The position numbers and the translations under genes were made by a program. Below, piece after piece: positions 27,431 to 40,016 of a stretch of 64,000 bases of DNA. The notes beneath the pieces were generated by a model. That model saw nothing but the letters and a program-made list of their open reading frames with translations, was not told the origin of the DNA and ran no database searches. Source of the DNA: Nymphaea colorata (taxonomy: Eukaryota; Streptophyta; Magnoliopsida; Nymphaeales; Nymphaeaceae); contig NC_045138.2 of the NCBI RefSeq assembly GCF_008831285.2, positions 3,326,143-3,390,142 on the forward strand, in the 5' to 3' direction. Position 1 is the first letter of the stretch. Each line of letters opens with the position of its first letter.

Positions 27431-28429
27431 CTTATCTCTTGGCCTTAATTAGTTGGTATGCCTAGTCCGAACAATTGGCATCTCTTTGAAGTGACATTGA
27501 AACTCACTAATGTAGTAAAAGCCAAAATTGGATTTGGATAAGCAACTCTGTCTGTATAGGAAATTGCCGATTCATGGACTATTTTATAGTTTGAGGGACC
27601 ATCTTTTAGTTTGTGCACTTGAATTCAGAGACTTTTTTTCGCCCACTAGTCTAAAACATAGTTGACAAACTCGTGATTCGGATTCAGATCGACTAATAAC
27701 CAGTTCATTAGGTCAGCGGGTTGACTCGTCGACTCGGTCAAGTTTTAAAAGAACCTGAATCGGGCAAGTCATGCCTAGTCGAGCCGAATCAAGCCAAGTC
27801 AGGAGCGAGTCGAGCAAAGTCAGGCCAAATCAGGGGCAAGCCAGACCAATCTTGACTTGTGGCCAGGTTTTCTAGTGATCCTAGTTGACTCGGGTGATTT
27901 CCGAGTCAATTGGACTAATCAGCCAACTATGGTCCAAAACCTCAATGTTAATAATTTGACCTCTAAGGCCTATGCTTGCTTAGACTCAAGTATGGGGTTG
28001 ATGTTCATAAAAATCAGACCTCGCCTTATACTAATCGCCAGCCCAATCAGCTATGTCAAACCTCTGGAGACAGCTGAATTGATTATTGGGTACAAAATTA
28101 ATTTGTGCATTCAAATTTCAATTTCATGTGGAGTTTGATTAAGCAACTTCTTCTAATTACTTGGTAGTCTGGTCCTTTTTCAGATTTTGAAAAAACAAAA
28201 TTTTCCACTTATAATTTTGAATTTTTCAATTTTAGTATTGTAAAAATTTGACAAAGTGTTGTCTAGCTCCTTAAGAGAGTGTTTTAATTCTTGGAACTAA
28301 ATATTTGGGTTTAAAACTGATGGGTATTGTATCGGGTACTTTTTTATGGAATTTTTGAGTGCCTTTCACTTACCTCATTTATTTGATTTTATGAAACTTT
28401 TGTTTCAGTCATTGAGAAGTGAGCCGATA

Positions 28430-28665
28430 AGGAGTTGGGTTTGCACCGACCGATACTTAAAACCCAAGCTCAAGCCTAGCCCAGACCTGAACTGATTAAA
28501 CTTATATATATATATAATTAATCATAATAAAATATTTTAACTATATATAAAAATTAATAAAATATATATTAAAAATATTATCGGGCCCACTCAGGTTGAC
28601 CCGATCAATTTTCGGTCCGAGCTTGAGCCCGAGTCATACCGCCGAAAGCCTAGTGAGCAGGCTTA
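28430..28665. repeat. GGGCCCGA-phrased dispersed repeat, copy 2
   Basis: GC-phrased left arm (CCCAAGCTCAAGCCTAGCCC), an AT core with TAATCATAATAAAATATT, and a right arm starting TATCGGGCCCACTCAGG. The core and right arm match copy 1 closely (TTATCGGACCCCATCGAG there). Confidence 0.6.
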
Positions 28666-29775
28666 GTTAATGGGCAAAAAATTTTGGTACTAAAGTTCCT
28701 TATAAAGTTTGGTGTTTGTTTGCAGGTAGAACGAGTTCTACCGAATTTGAACTAAAGTTAAGTTTCATGTATTCGAACAGAGCCTAATAATTTTGAAAAT
28801 ATTGTTTGGCTCCTTAAATTAAAAACTTGTGGTTTGATCGATTTGGCTTTTGTCTAAACTGAACAGGTTTGAGTTTGACCGATTCAATTCCCACCGTAAG
28901 CAGTGAGATGCGCGACCAATCCTTTTTATGTTTGTTGTTTCGACTCAATTTACAATATATTAAATTAGTTTTCAAGTTTAAAAAGGAGAAAATAACAGGA
29001 TATGAGCTGGTAGGCTATGATACGTATGCGTGTATGGCCAACATCCTTGTTTTACAATTTCACAACAGTGGAGTTGAACCAGCCATGGTTATGGTAGCGC
29101 TGTCAATCGTCTAAGCAGTTGGGTGGTTTGCAAGTTGATCCACCTGTCACCTCTGTCCCTCTGTCTGTGCAGTCCACTTCAGAGATCATCCCCTTTTCTC
29201 TGCTTCGCGTTTTCTCGGCCCTCCTTAGATCCTCTCCTTTTTAACCTCACTTTCTCTCACTAGGCTAGCACTTCGCCTTTCCGTAATTGGTGGCTGTTCT
29301 AGAAATTTAGATGCCTCCCCATGTTGGTGTTTCTTTATTGTGTTCCATATTCAATCTCAGAATCTAAAAGCAAGAACCCTTTTTCCTCTTATTTTCTGAA
29401 AGGTATCGGTCGTGGACCGCGCCGTCCTGGACAATCTTTCTGTTCCTTTTTTTTGTTTTCTTTTCCTTGTTTCCTTTTCCTTTTGGCATTTGATTCGCTG
29501 AGCGGTTCTGATGCACTGTGGATCTATGTGACGGAATTTGCCTCTAACAAGACAAAACGTGATAGATTTTTGACAGAAATTGTTGGGGTTCTCTTTCTCA
29601 TCAGAAGAAAATAAAAAATAGAAGACAGTATTTTGGTACTTAATTTTTATTCTGAAGAGGCAAGATATAGAACTATTGGGCGGATTTTTCCTCTGAGAGG
29701 ATTTCTGGTTTAAAAATTGAAGAAAACTTCATTTGTCACATTGTAAGAGATTTAGGGCTCTCTGGTTTTGGTGAA

Positions 29776-32700
29776 ATGTCCAATAATACTGGTTCGTCCG
29801 GCTTCCTAGACGTTTCACCAGAGCTAAAACTCTACCAAGCGTTCGTTGTCTCGGTGCCCATCATCTTTACATTCATCCTTTTGTTCCTGTTCTATCTTTT
29901 CTATCTCAGACGTCGAAGGGTTGATTGGTCGTCGTTGCGCATGAGGACTTCATATCAAGCCGGAGATCTCGTCTCTACCGTATGTTATCCTATTCTGATT
30001 TTCTGTTAGGCTGTGTGATCATGGAAGTTGCTTTGCTTTGCTGTTTACTCTGTTCTTTCCCTGAAAGCATGTGTTTTCTCTTACTGGTTTCTCAGCCTTC
30101 AGGACTGGGATTGAAAAAAGAATTCAGGGAGATGCTTCCAATTGTTATTTATAAAGAGAGTTTCCTGATCAGAGAAACACAGTAAGTGGATTATTACCAT
30201 TATGGCTACTCTCTGATAGTCTTGAGAATCTCTTGTTCCAAGGTTATCCTATGTGGGTTGTTCTTTTCATCGAAGGAGGTCACTGTTTTGTTGTTTGGAC
30301 TAGAGGACCGTTAAAATGTAAAGACTTAATCGACAGTCTTTTTGATGGAATTCCGGTGTTCTTCATTTGTTAACGGTCTCTATGAAATGTTCTGCTTTGA
30401 CTGACTTTGCTTAGGAGTACTGACACTGTTGAACGCCCCCTATTTGGTTTGCTCACTTTCTGTTATAATGTTAGTATCATGTTTTCTCGAATGTTGGAAT
30501 TTTATGTTTCTTTCATGAAGAGGAGTTTAGAAAGGCTGGTATCATTCAAGAAGCGAAAACGTAGATTAGATAGCTGTAGGCCTGTAATTGGCTTACATTC
30601 AACCGCGTATGTCCTTCTTTTGATCATGATTTATGGTTGAATCACTAAGAAGTGTTCCCTTCTATCCTGGATGTTGTCACTTAGGAAATTGGATTTGCAT
30701 CACCTGCTATCGCCTTCTATTGGGTTTAGGTCACCTGCGATCATCCCTTCTTCTTGTTCCATGAGTTGTAATTCATCTTGATATATATGGAATAAAGAAT
30801 TTTATTCTTGGATCCCATCTTGTATTTAACGAACCCCAAAGGGGTTTCTTCCAATGGGTCGGGCTTTGCCTATCTGGAAACTAACCAGAGATTACAAACC
30901 CATGAGAACCACCTTCTGTGCAATGCAAACCATGTATGGACCGTGGGAGCGAAGGCACTAGTCACAGGGTTTTAGGCTTCTTGAGAATGTAAGTCTCACT
31001 GCTTTGGTTGCAGTTTCCTACTGTGAAAAATAAAAAAGCTTGTATTTGATAGATGTAACCTTTATCATCATTTTGTATCTGAATTTAAACTTTGTCATTT
31101 AGTACAATGGTATGATCCATACCCTGATGCAAGTGGTAATCCATGATGGGTCACCACTAGTTGCTTCAAGCTATTAAGAGGGATGTTCTTGTTTTGAGTT
31201 TTATTGCTTGTGGTAGCTCAAAAATACTCTGCATATCTAAAGATTGATTTTTTTTCTTCTGTGGCTGTGGCTTTATATCTCCTGCGTTTCAACCCTGAGG
31301 CAATGTTGCTCGCTTTATTGCACATGGCTGTCCACCACCGAATGTTTATTTGCATGGTGAAATAATGCTTCCCCTGACCAAGAGAATGAAAGCTGGAAAA
31401 GTTGTATTTTTCAATTATAAATTTGTCTGAGGTGGTGTTCAAGCTAACTCCAGAATCTCCAGATGCTTGGGGCTCAGTGTAATGTGCCAGAGTCAACAAA
31501 ATAGGGATATGGACGGTTGGTCTTGAGCACGATTGTCCCAAGCTAAACATTCCCACGTGCAAGCATATGTTTTCAATGATAAAAATATGAGTGCTTGTAT
31601 TGTAGACTGCTGAAAGAAGCTTAGAGTTGCCTACATAAACTTATCTGGTTTCAAAGTTGCAAACTGAAGTTTCAATGAATTTTAGACTTGCCTACATAAA
31701 CTTATGTGTTTTCAAAGTTCCTACTTAGTGAAGTTTGATTAGAAACTTATTTGCTTAAACTTTAAAGATGAATACCTCCGTAGTATACTCAATAAAATCA
31801 CCGTAAGATGTTTCTACTCTATTTAACAAGCTTATATGAGCTGAATGTGTTGTTTATGCTTGGTCTGGTGAGCCTATGGATATGTGGATGCACTTAGTTG
31901 TGTGTCCTCTACTTTTGCAGTTTACATTTTGGTCTTGGCCTTTATATGCTTCTGAAGTAAATGCAATTCCTTGCATCCAAATTGTGGTTGAGTTGATCGC
32001 GAAGGCTTGCAAGTCTAATATTTGTGACACATTCTCTTGGATCGTCTGTACATGTGGTTTCTCCCACTTGTTCTCTGAAGTTTGTATTAAGGTGGAACAT
32101 CAATTTTTGTCTAACTTCCGTACCAAATTACTAATTGATGAAGCTTATATTTTTTGTCTATAGTTTGCTGTGTTTTTGCCAATGCTTAGTGCATAGGTAT
32201 TCTGTTCTCCCATCTTGTGTATCATGGTAATTAATACCAGCAAGATATCTGAACCATAGATCTGAACCATAGATTGTTAATGGTTGATGCACCATGATTG
32301 ACCCAGTGGTTAGCTCACATGAACTATTTATTTGTTGGAGAAACCAACCAAAACTGCATCTAAGATACCCAATGGATGTGCTTTTCCTTTGTTGGACAAA
32401 GTTCACGGGGAACTGGGTCTTCAACTCTCATGGGAGCAGAGGTAGGACTCCTAGGATCAACCTCCGCAAACTCTGGTAGGCTTCCCTTGCTTCGGCTTGT
32501 GCGAAAGGATGGTGCTCATCATGTGTCTGGATGTTTCTAATAAATTGTTCTGACAGATTGTGCTGTAATGGAGCAGACCTATGATTCTATTTGCATTGTG
32601 TGCTTCTGGACTTTTTATTGATGACACAAAAATGTATTACTTTTGTATGCACAGATGTTCTGTCTGCCTTGGGGACTATGAGCCCAGCGACCATCTCCAG

Positions 32701-32922
32701 CAGATACCATCTTGCGGACACACTTTTCACATGGACTGCATCGATAACTGGCTCACCAAGCACACAACATGCCCACTTTGTCGAGCATCTCTCTTGCCAG
32801 CAACCAAGGCCATGGATCCCCCCTCGACATCAAATCTTGAAGCTGGCAATGTTGCTCTGGAGAGAGTTGGAGATGATGTAGTTGCACCTTCACAGAATTC
32901 TGATACAGCTCTGCATCTGTAG
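29776..32922 (+). CDS. ATL-type RING-H2 E3 ubiquitin ligase
   Basis: Three exons (29776-29979, 30096-30181, 32655-32922; GT-AG introns, phases checked) encode 185 residues. A single membrane helix lies at about residues 23-45 (FVVSVPIIFTFILLFLFYLF), followed by an Arg cluster. Exon 2 holds a weak GLD-type stretch, GLGLKKEFREMLP. The RING-H2 finger is complete at about residues 98-139: CSVC, 15 residues, CGHTFHMDC with the Pro-x-Cys typical of ATLs, then WLTKHTTCPLC. This C3H2C3 ring recruits an E2 enzyme, so the protein should act as a membrane-anchored ubiquitin ligase. The overall plan is closest to the ATL7/ATL58/ATL59 group of short ATLs. Unlike most ATL genes, which lack introns, this group is split. 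Intron 2 is about 2.5 kb. Confidence 0.95.
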
Positions 32923-34009
32923 TGGACGTAGAAATGCACTATTGCTGCAGTGTTGAGCCGGTTTTTTGTAGATACTCTTTTTGTTCTGATAAAAGCCACT
33001 GACTGCGTTAATTGGGGCGGCTTCTGTAATCTTCATTGAGGGCCTTCACGTATGGTGCTTATCCCTCCTTTTCTTGCTCCGGGAGCACCTGTAAATCCAA
33101 CCCCATCGCATGCAACATGCATGTAGATTTGTCCTTGTATCAAATGGAAAGAGAGATGGTTTTACCGCTCTGGATGACGCACTCTAGAGAAACAGACCAT
33201 ATATATTTAAGAGATGTGTTATATTTAAGAGCTGTGACACCAATGGCAGGTTTTGTTTTAAAAGCTCTGCATGGAAATTGGACTATAGAAGAAAGAACTT
33301 GTTATGGTTAGAGGAGAAACCACTATTGGTTTAGTTTCTATGATAAACTAGTTTTTTGTCAAATCACGAGTTGAATGTAGAACTCATTTTGTTACACTAT
33401 CACTGAGCACCAACCTCACTATTATTGCTTCCTCTGAACAAATACAACAATGTTACTAAGCTAACCTTTCTAGTATTATGCAAATATGAAGTTCATGCAT
33501 TCTATGTTCCCAAAAGTTTCACAAGTTCAGTTCCTTTGAAGTGAGATGTTTCACTTCTTGATGTTGGGGACAATAAATACTATCGATTTATGAATTTTTT
33601 TAACTGAGTAAATATAAGGTTGCATAAATTGCCAATAAACCATCCAAATGATGTATATGTATATATATTGGCAAATGCCAGACCAATCGGGTAAGGGAAA
33701 AAAACAGGTTCATTAAAATTAATTTATTGAAGTACTTTTTTTTTCAATCCAATCTTATAGATATGATCTTAAAATTGATTTAGCGAGAAACATATTAATA
33801 ATCAAAAAATGATGTCTCATATAAAGTCAAAATTTTGAAATGTTGATTGTAGGAAGATCGATTGTTTTACAAAAATAATTTGAAACTAAGACATGATTTA
33901 TATTAAATTGTTATTTATAAACACATTAGGAGGTTCACATTTTATTTAAAACATTTTTAACATAAATTTAAGAGGTTTGGCTTTTTGTTCCTTAAGTGGT
34001 TGGGTATTA

Positions 34010-34014
<5 letters not shown>

Positions 34015-34062
<48 letters not shown>
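34015..34062. repeat. (TA)n microsatellite
   Basis: About 24 TA units followed by a short CA run. Confidence 0.95.
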
Positions 34063-34071
<9 letters not shown>

Positions 34072-34224
34072 GCATCATGGTGGAAAAATGAAAATAATTG
34101 ATCCAAGGTAGAGTTGACATCAACCAATTTCGGTGGTAGTGCCATCTCGGCAATGACTCGGAGAAATCATGCCTGTGACAATCGCCTCCTCCCATCAGAG
34201 CTTCCTTCAATTTTCCCATCGTCT

Positions 34225-34790
34225 GATTCCGCTGTAGCAACTGTTTTCAGTTTTCAAGTCCTGTCTTTCTTCAAAAGAATTTCAATAATCAACTGAATCA
34301 CATCGAATTGAAATCTTATCTCAGATTGGGAAATTAAAAGTCTGAATTTCTTTGTGGATTCTTATCAACCGATTCCAAATCGATGGCGTTGTAACAACTG
34401 TTTTCAAAATCCATTTTTGAATCGAATCATTCTTTGAAAGAATTAAGAGAACAACCCCATCACATCAAATTGAAATGCCAAAAGTTCTAATTTATCTGTA
34501 GATTCTCATCATCTTCTACCAAATTGGTGGAGTCGTTTTCCAGAATCAGCTTCTTGAATCGAAACATTCATTGAAATAATTTAGTGAAACAACCAATCAC
34601 ATCAAATTCAAGTCATTTCTCAACCTGAGGGTAAAAATTTTGATTTCTGTCCAAGATTCATATGATCTGATTCCAGATTGGTAGTGTTGTAGCTACTGTT
34701 TCCATAATATTTTGAATCAAATCTTTCTTTGAAAGAATTCAGAGAATCGACAGAATGAAATCAAATCAAATTATTTTCTCAATCAGAAAG
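34225..34790 (+). repeat. Degenerate ~145-bp tandem repeat, four units
   Basis: Units start near 34225, 34371, 34514 and 34669 (spacings 146, 143 and 155). Each shows the same ordered words: GATTCC(A)...GTAGCAACTGTTTTC or variant, GAATC...TTCTTTGAAAGAATT, CACATCAAATTGAA and a GATTCTTAT-like end. A weaker partial unit may precede them near 34120. The units have diverged a lot, so the array is old. Confidence 0.75.
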
Positions 34791-36479
34791 CCTAATGCCA
34801 TGTTTGGATGGAAAAAAGGGAGGAAAATGAACGGATGGAAAGGAAAGAAAGAAAAGGTGAGAAAGAAGAATGGGAAGGGAAATGAGAAGAAAGCTTTCAT
34901 TTCCATTCCCATTTCCATCTCTCCAATTTTGGAGGGATTGAATTTACATTGATCTAATAATGAGCCATTAAATGCATACATAATTATAGATGTCTACGGG
35001 GTTGGGAAATTTTGAGTGCGGGTCCAAAACTGGATCTGTTTAGTCGGATCCAGTAAAGTAAAATGAGCCTGAATCCTTATACCAATTGAACATTGTTAGG
35101 ATCTGAACCAGCCCCAGTTAGATCTGAACTCAGCTTCAGAAATTGAAGCCTGGATTTTGAGTCTGAGTTTGAATCCATCCAACTAAATCAAAACTTCAAA
35201 ATGGCAGATCCGATCTCATTCCATAATGTTTGGGTCCCTATCATATAGCCGACAGTGACCATGATATTGGCATCCAATGCAATTGCTATTGTCTCCCTTC
35301 TCAGAAATTTGCCCCATTAAGTTGGTTCCTCATCTCACTGCCACTTCAAATTTGGGTAGTTGCACCTCAAATAATTTAATGCCTATTTTTGTCTTTTAAT
35401 TTCAAATCATACATGAGCAAATCCTCGCTACTAAAAGCCTAAAAGTTGGCTCTTGAATTCTTCTAATTGGATGTGGAAATTAGTTTTTTCACAATATAAA
35501 CATCTTTCAAAAGTTTTAGTAGATTAATTAAATTTTCTACTGTCATAAAATCATATTTACATGTGCAGGAGAGATATTTTAAACGAATTATTTTTAAGTA
35601 TTGGTTCATTTATCCCTGAGTGGGTTGGAGCAATCGGGCAGGAGCTAGAAGGCTGACCCAGTCTTTGTTTCGAGCTCTTGTACTCTTTAAAAGAGAGACA
35701 TGGATATGCAAGTTGAAGCATAGCAAGACTCATTCCGAAGCACCAAAAGCATGTTGGGTATCCAAGAAGGTAGGAGGAAGGATGGGGAATTTCGAATCAC
35801 AGCAGAACAATATGATCAAATACTCCTGCTACTTATCCCGCTAAGTTTTGATCCATTTTGGAACGTGAAGGGATCATACTCAGAATTCATAGAATTGGAT
35901 GTGTCCTTTATTGGTTTTCACATATTCATATTTGGATTTGAATATGAATGAAAAAAGTATTTTATGTTATATCTGAACTGAACTTTCAAATTCACAATCC
36001 GAATTTGACTTTTAAATACCCAACTAAATCTGAATCCAACTTTTAAACACACAACCGAATCCAAATCACATCATGATAAGCTGAAGACAGACTTTCGTAT
36101 GATATGAATATTGGATATATGACATTTATTTTAAACTGTATTTGAATTTGAATATGAATTATGATTGCATCTGATGTCATTTCTTTAATTTGAGTCCGAT
36201 CCGATTTCCCTTGCATGCTAAAATTCTTTCGATGTCCAACTTTGTATAAATTAGTGCCGTTGGATAGCCAATCTGAATTTGATCCATTGGTACATATCCA
36301 ATATGAACAAGTTCCTCACTGAACATCTTTAGGTTTTGAAAAGTTTCACTTCTTGAATTTATTTTCTTGGGGATGCAATGGCTTGGCTATTGGACCATTG
36401 GTGATGGTGTTGCCCTTTTTCACCTTTGACACTTTAAATCCGATCGAAATAAATTTCTTCTGCATTTAAAGGTTTTTAT

Positions 36480-36528
36480 TCTCTCTCTCTTTCTCTCTTT
36501 CCCCCTGTCTTTCTCTCTCTCTCTCTCT

Positions 36529-36572
<44 letters not shown>
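36480..36572 (+). repeat. Compound microsatellite (CT)n(TA)n
   Basis: An interrupted CT tract passes into about 20 TA units. Confidence 0.95.
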
Positions 36573-36577
<5 letters not shown>

Positions 36578-36911
36578 TGGGCATGAGCGTAATTAACTAT
36601 GACCTAGTGAGAGCGCGTGGCTTTATGGAGTTAGCGCTGTCAACGGGTTGGATCTGGCCCAGATCATTAAATCTGAATATTGAAAAATAAAAAAAATATA
36701 AATCAGATTGGATCTGGATTTGGATTGACCCAAATAAATCAGATCAAATCCGGATATAAGAAAAATTGGACTGAACTGGCCAGGGTTTGGCGTCTTCTCA
36801 TATGTCTGTACTAACAATTCCAGACTTGGATTTTGACCCAAATGGCCCACAGAGGATACCCATTTGATGGTTTTTGCAACCATTCTCATAAAAAAAAGTG
36901 TGCCAGTATTA

Positions 36912-37165
36912 TACTATTATAAGCGAGAGAAAATCTTGACTAATTTTTCAAAATTTTAAATCATTTAATAAATCTTAAAAATTATAAAAGATCATAAGAA
37001 TACGAAAAAATGCATATAATGGGCGCATAATACGTGTTTTTTTACGTTTTTTATTTTTTGTTATTTTAAAAAAAAAAGTGTTTTTTTCATGTTTTATACG
37101 GTTGACCTAGTTTTGACATATTATACTCTTTTTTTTTTTAATAGAACCTGCTTTTTGTGACAGTA
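36912..37165. repeat. AT-rich dispersed repeat, copy 2
   Basis: Collinear with 7600-7860: GAGAAAATCTTGAC, TCAAAATTTTAAATCATTTAATAA-type block, AATTATAAAA, ATAATACGTGTTTTTT, GTTTTATACGGTTGACC. Same orientation in the window. Confidence 0.5.
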
Positions 37166-38215
37166 CTTTTTCTTGCAACTCAACGTCAGATCCACTTCAA
37201 TATTCAAATAGGCCCATAATCGGGTCTCGGTTTCCACTACATTGGTAGTTTTTTTTCCAAAATAAGTCATTATTGTGGTTTTTTTTCTATTTTCTGCCCT
37301 CACCAGAAAAGATTGTTCTTAAATTTTCAAAAATGTGTTCATAATTTAGCTTGCGTGAACCAATTGCATATGTAAATGTTCAACACAAAAAGGAAATTTT
37401 TTTCAAATAGTTAGCCTTTTGACTATCATGTATTCCAATAAAAAAATTAGCTTTACATGCTTTATAAAATATCATAAAAAAATAATGTAAAATGATCATC
37501 TTTCCTTTACTATAAATATTTTAGTATCATAAAAGATTACCAACTAAATATATTACTAACAATAAAAGATTATAAAAAAATATTTTTTCTATTCATATAT
37601 TTGTTGTTTTATCTTCTATTTTAGATATGCACAAAATTATTTCCCCGCGGCTACTAACCACTCCGCAGAAATCGAGTCCGATCCGGATTTGTATGCTGTT
37701 GGATCTGGATTAGGTTTCAGAATGACTCAACTTGGGGAAATTCGAATAAAAAATGACCGGGTCCAAGCGTATCTGTACTACATGCTGTGTAGGCCCGTTT
37801 CATTTAATTCGTGGGGCCCGCGGTGGGCCCAGCTGTTTATAGAAGCTAGTTGGAATCGGGTCCCACCTGAATAGGAGGATCAGGTAGAAGATGACACTCG
37901 TACAAGGGCGTGGGGCCCATCAGTTGCTTCCTCATTCAAGCCGGCGGGGAAGAGAGAGAGCGGAGACACATGACTATGACTGCGACGGCTTGTTGATCGT
38001 TTCAACTTTCGATTTTGGGAGGGGAGGAGGGAGAGGTAGAGGAAGAGGAAGGGGAGGACGACTTGGAGCTCCGACGACGGCCGGCTGGTTCATCGTTTTG
38101 TTGGCGGCCTTTAGGCGCCATCGCTCTCTCTCTCGCCGCCCTTCCCCTCTCTCTCTAGCTCTCTCTTTCTCTCCCAGGTGTGCCGTGTCGTTCGAGCAGA
38201 GTTGGATGTTCGCAG

Positions 38216-39179
38216 GTATGGACCCTTCTGTTCTTCGACGTCCAACAAAAGAAAAGGGTCCTAATTTTAGATGGGGAGATTTTAGTTTTCCCGGTTTCCC
38301 GCCGGCTGTGTCAGCCCGTAGATGGTGGGCAATCAACGAGAAGGAAAAATTGGGAGTCTCGTCCTTGTTCTTGTTCCTTTTCATCTCCTACTTTTCCCAG
38401 TTTGGGGATTTTTCATTTTTCTCGGCGAGTGCCCGAGATATGTTGACCTGTTTTTCGAATTCGTAACCTGAAAATTGTGGTGACGGGGAAGTGTGGGATT
38501 CCTGTTTGTGTGCTTCTTCTTTTGGATTTTGACTCTGGTTCTGATAGGATTGATGGGCTTTGATAAGAAGTCGTGTTTTCCTCTAGCCAGGTTTTGAAGT
38601 CGATGGAAATTATTTCGTGGGCTTTGGAACGCTGGAAGTTGAAAAGATTACCGGGAGGTTCATCAGATTCTGGGATTCTGCAATCCCTTGCCACTTTTGT
38701 TTTTCTTTTTCGGGGTTGAAACCTGAAATTTGATGGGATCGTTGATTTTCATTCTGCTGGGTTTGGAAACCTAAGAAATGTTGTGTTTTTTATTTTTGTT
38801 AGTTTCCTTCTATTCTAAATGGTCGGTAGCTGTGCTACCCATTGGGCAATTGTGGTTTTTGTCGATCCTTATTCTCTAGTCGTGAATAATTCTGCTTTCT
38901 CGGTTCAGCTTTTCTTCTTTTCCCGGAACTTAAGCTGAGAAACCGGTTGCAGTAATGGTTTGGTCAACTCTGCAATCGATGGTTCTAACATCCGAAGTAG
39001 ATAGTTTTCCGTTTTCAGAAGAGGCTGCTTCTTTGTCTATGAGAACATAGAAAGAGAGACGCTCCCCGGGCTTTCTCCTGTTGTTTCTCGAGGCCTTATG
39101 GATCAGGATGAATCTTGAGATTGTGGTGTTCCCACCCTTCTTTTGCTGAGAAAATAACATTTCTCTGTGGTTTATACAG
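38216..39179 (+). other. 5'UTR intron of the phytolongin gene
   Basis: The leader has a GC-rich, CT-rich first exon (about 37900-38215) that ends CGCAG before a GTATGG donor. The acceptor TTTATACAG ends exactly at 39179, so the start codon is the first three bases of the second exon. The large open frame at 37891-38466 crosses this donor and is taken as leader sequence. Confidence 0.6.
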
Positions 39180-40016
39180 ATGGGTTCCATCCCAAAGACT
39201 GTCTATTACTGCTGTGTTTCAAAAGGAACGAAAGTGCTTGCTGCATATAGCCTGGGAGATCCACAAATTGAAAGATGGGCGGCACTGTGCTTGGAGAATG
39301 CACCCCCATTTCATGCTTGCTACTTCCAGACGGTACTGAACAGGATCTTCGCTTTTGTCATGGAAGATGAACATATTTATTTTGCAATTGCTGATGAAGG
39401 CCTAGGAAAATCAGGTGTGAAGGAATTCATGGAGCATGTTAGGGATAATTACAAGAAAGTATTGAAGAATGGTGCAAAGGGTAGTTTGCGCTTAACATCT
39501 TTCTGCATCCGTGAAGAATTAGCGCCTGTTCTCCGCCGCCTCATTTCTTCGCTGGAGACTGTCCAGAGAGTGAATCACGACCGTTTGAAGGATCCCTTTT
39601 TAAATGAATGCACTCGTGCACATTCTGACGGTCTCTTTTATGATGGCCACATGAACGGTTTAGATGGCAAAACCAATTCACAGACGTCCACGGAGGCACC
39701 ATTACTTGGAAAAGCCTGCAAGTACGAGAAGCTTTCAAAAGAGTTTGAAGAAGTGAGGGAAGAAAGGGAAGAGGCTCGAGACAAAGCAGTAGACAGAGGG
39801 CACAGGATAGATGTGGCTGATGCTAACAAGAATGGAAATGGTTCATCAGCTTTTTCTTTACAGCAGAACGCAAACTCGAGAGTTAGAACAGAGCAACTTG
39901 CTCGAAGAATGTTTTGGCGCCATGTTCGACTAGTTTTGCTCCTAGACCTGTTGGTTTGCACGATTCTGTTTGGAGTTTGGCTTGTCGTATGCAAGGGATT
40001 TACCTGTCTACGGTGA
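39180..40016 (+). CDS. Phytolongin (longin-domain, non-SNARE membrane protein)
   Basis: One coding exon of 278 residues. It starts MGSIPKTVYYCCVSKGTKVL, and the longin fold runs to about residue 125 (RWAALCLENAPPFHACYFQT, FVMEDEHIYFAIADEGL, FMEHVRDNYKKVL). A long middle region with a charged stretch (EKLSKEFEEVREEREEARDK, about 182-201) replaces the SNARE motif expected in a VAMP7-type protein. It ends in one membrane helix, LVLLLDLLVCTILFGVWLVV (about 252-271). Plant phytolongins (PHYL1 and PHYL2 groups) have this layout: a longin domain, no SNARE heptads and a C-terminal anchor. They sit on endomembranes (ER, Golgi, plasma membrane) with proposed trafficking roles. A conventional R-SNARE is excluded by the missing central Arg layer. 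Confidence 0.93.
   Translation: MGSIPKTVYYCCVSKGTKVLAAYSLGDPQIERWAALCLENAPPFHACYFQTVLNRIFAFVMEDEHIYFAIADEGLGKSGVKEFMEHVRDNYKKVLKNGAKGSLRLTSFCIREELAPVLRRLISSLETVQRVNHDRLKDPFLNECTRAHSDGLFYDGHMNGLDGKTNSQTSTEAPLLGKACKYEKLSKEFEEVREEREEARDKAVDRGHRIDVADANKNGNGSSAFSLQQNANSRVRTEQLARRMFWRHVRLVLLLDLLVCTILFGVWLVVCKGFTCLR

Larger units (their letters stand above)
24260..29775. other. Intergenic, repeat-rich, with the ATL gene promoter at the right end
   Basis: No coding gene was recognised. It contains poly-T and (CT)n/(TA)n tracts, two GC-phrased dispersed repeats (27120-27430, 28430-28665) and a related GACTCG-rich stretch at about 27690-27920. The last ~600 bp are the leader and promoter of the RING-H2 gene. 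Confidence 0.5.
32923..37890. other. Intergenic; repeats only
   Basis: Apart from the 3' end of the RING-H2 transcript, no gene was recognised. It holds a (TA)n array (34015-34062), a degenerate ~145-bp tandem array (34225-34790), GGATCTGGATTTGG-type dispersed repeats (about 35000-35210, 35930-36170, 36640-36850) and copy 2 of the AT-rich repeat. Confidence 0.5.

Noticed and set aside
37891-38466. 191-residue open frame upstream of the phytolongin
   Set aside because: GC-rich leader with an overlapping antisense frame, crosses the 5'UTR donor at 38216, and shows no family motif.
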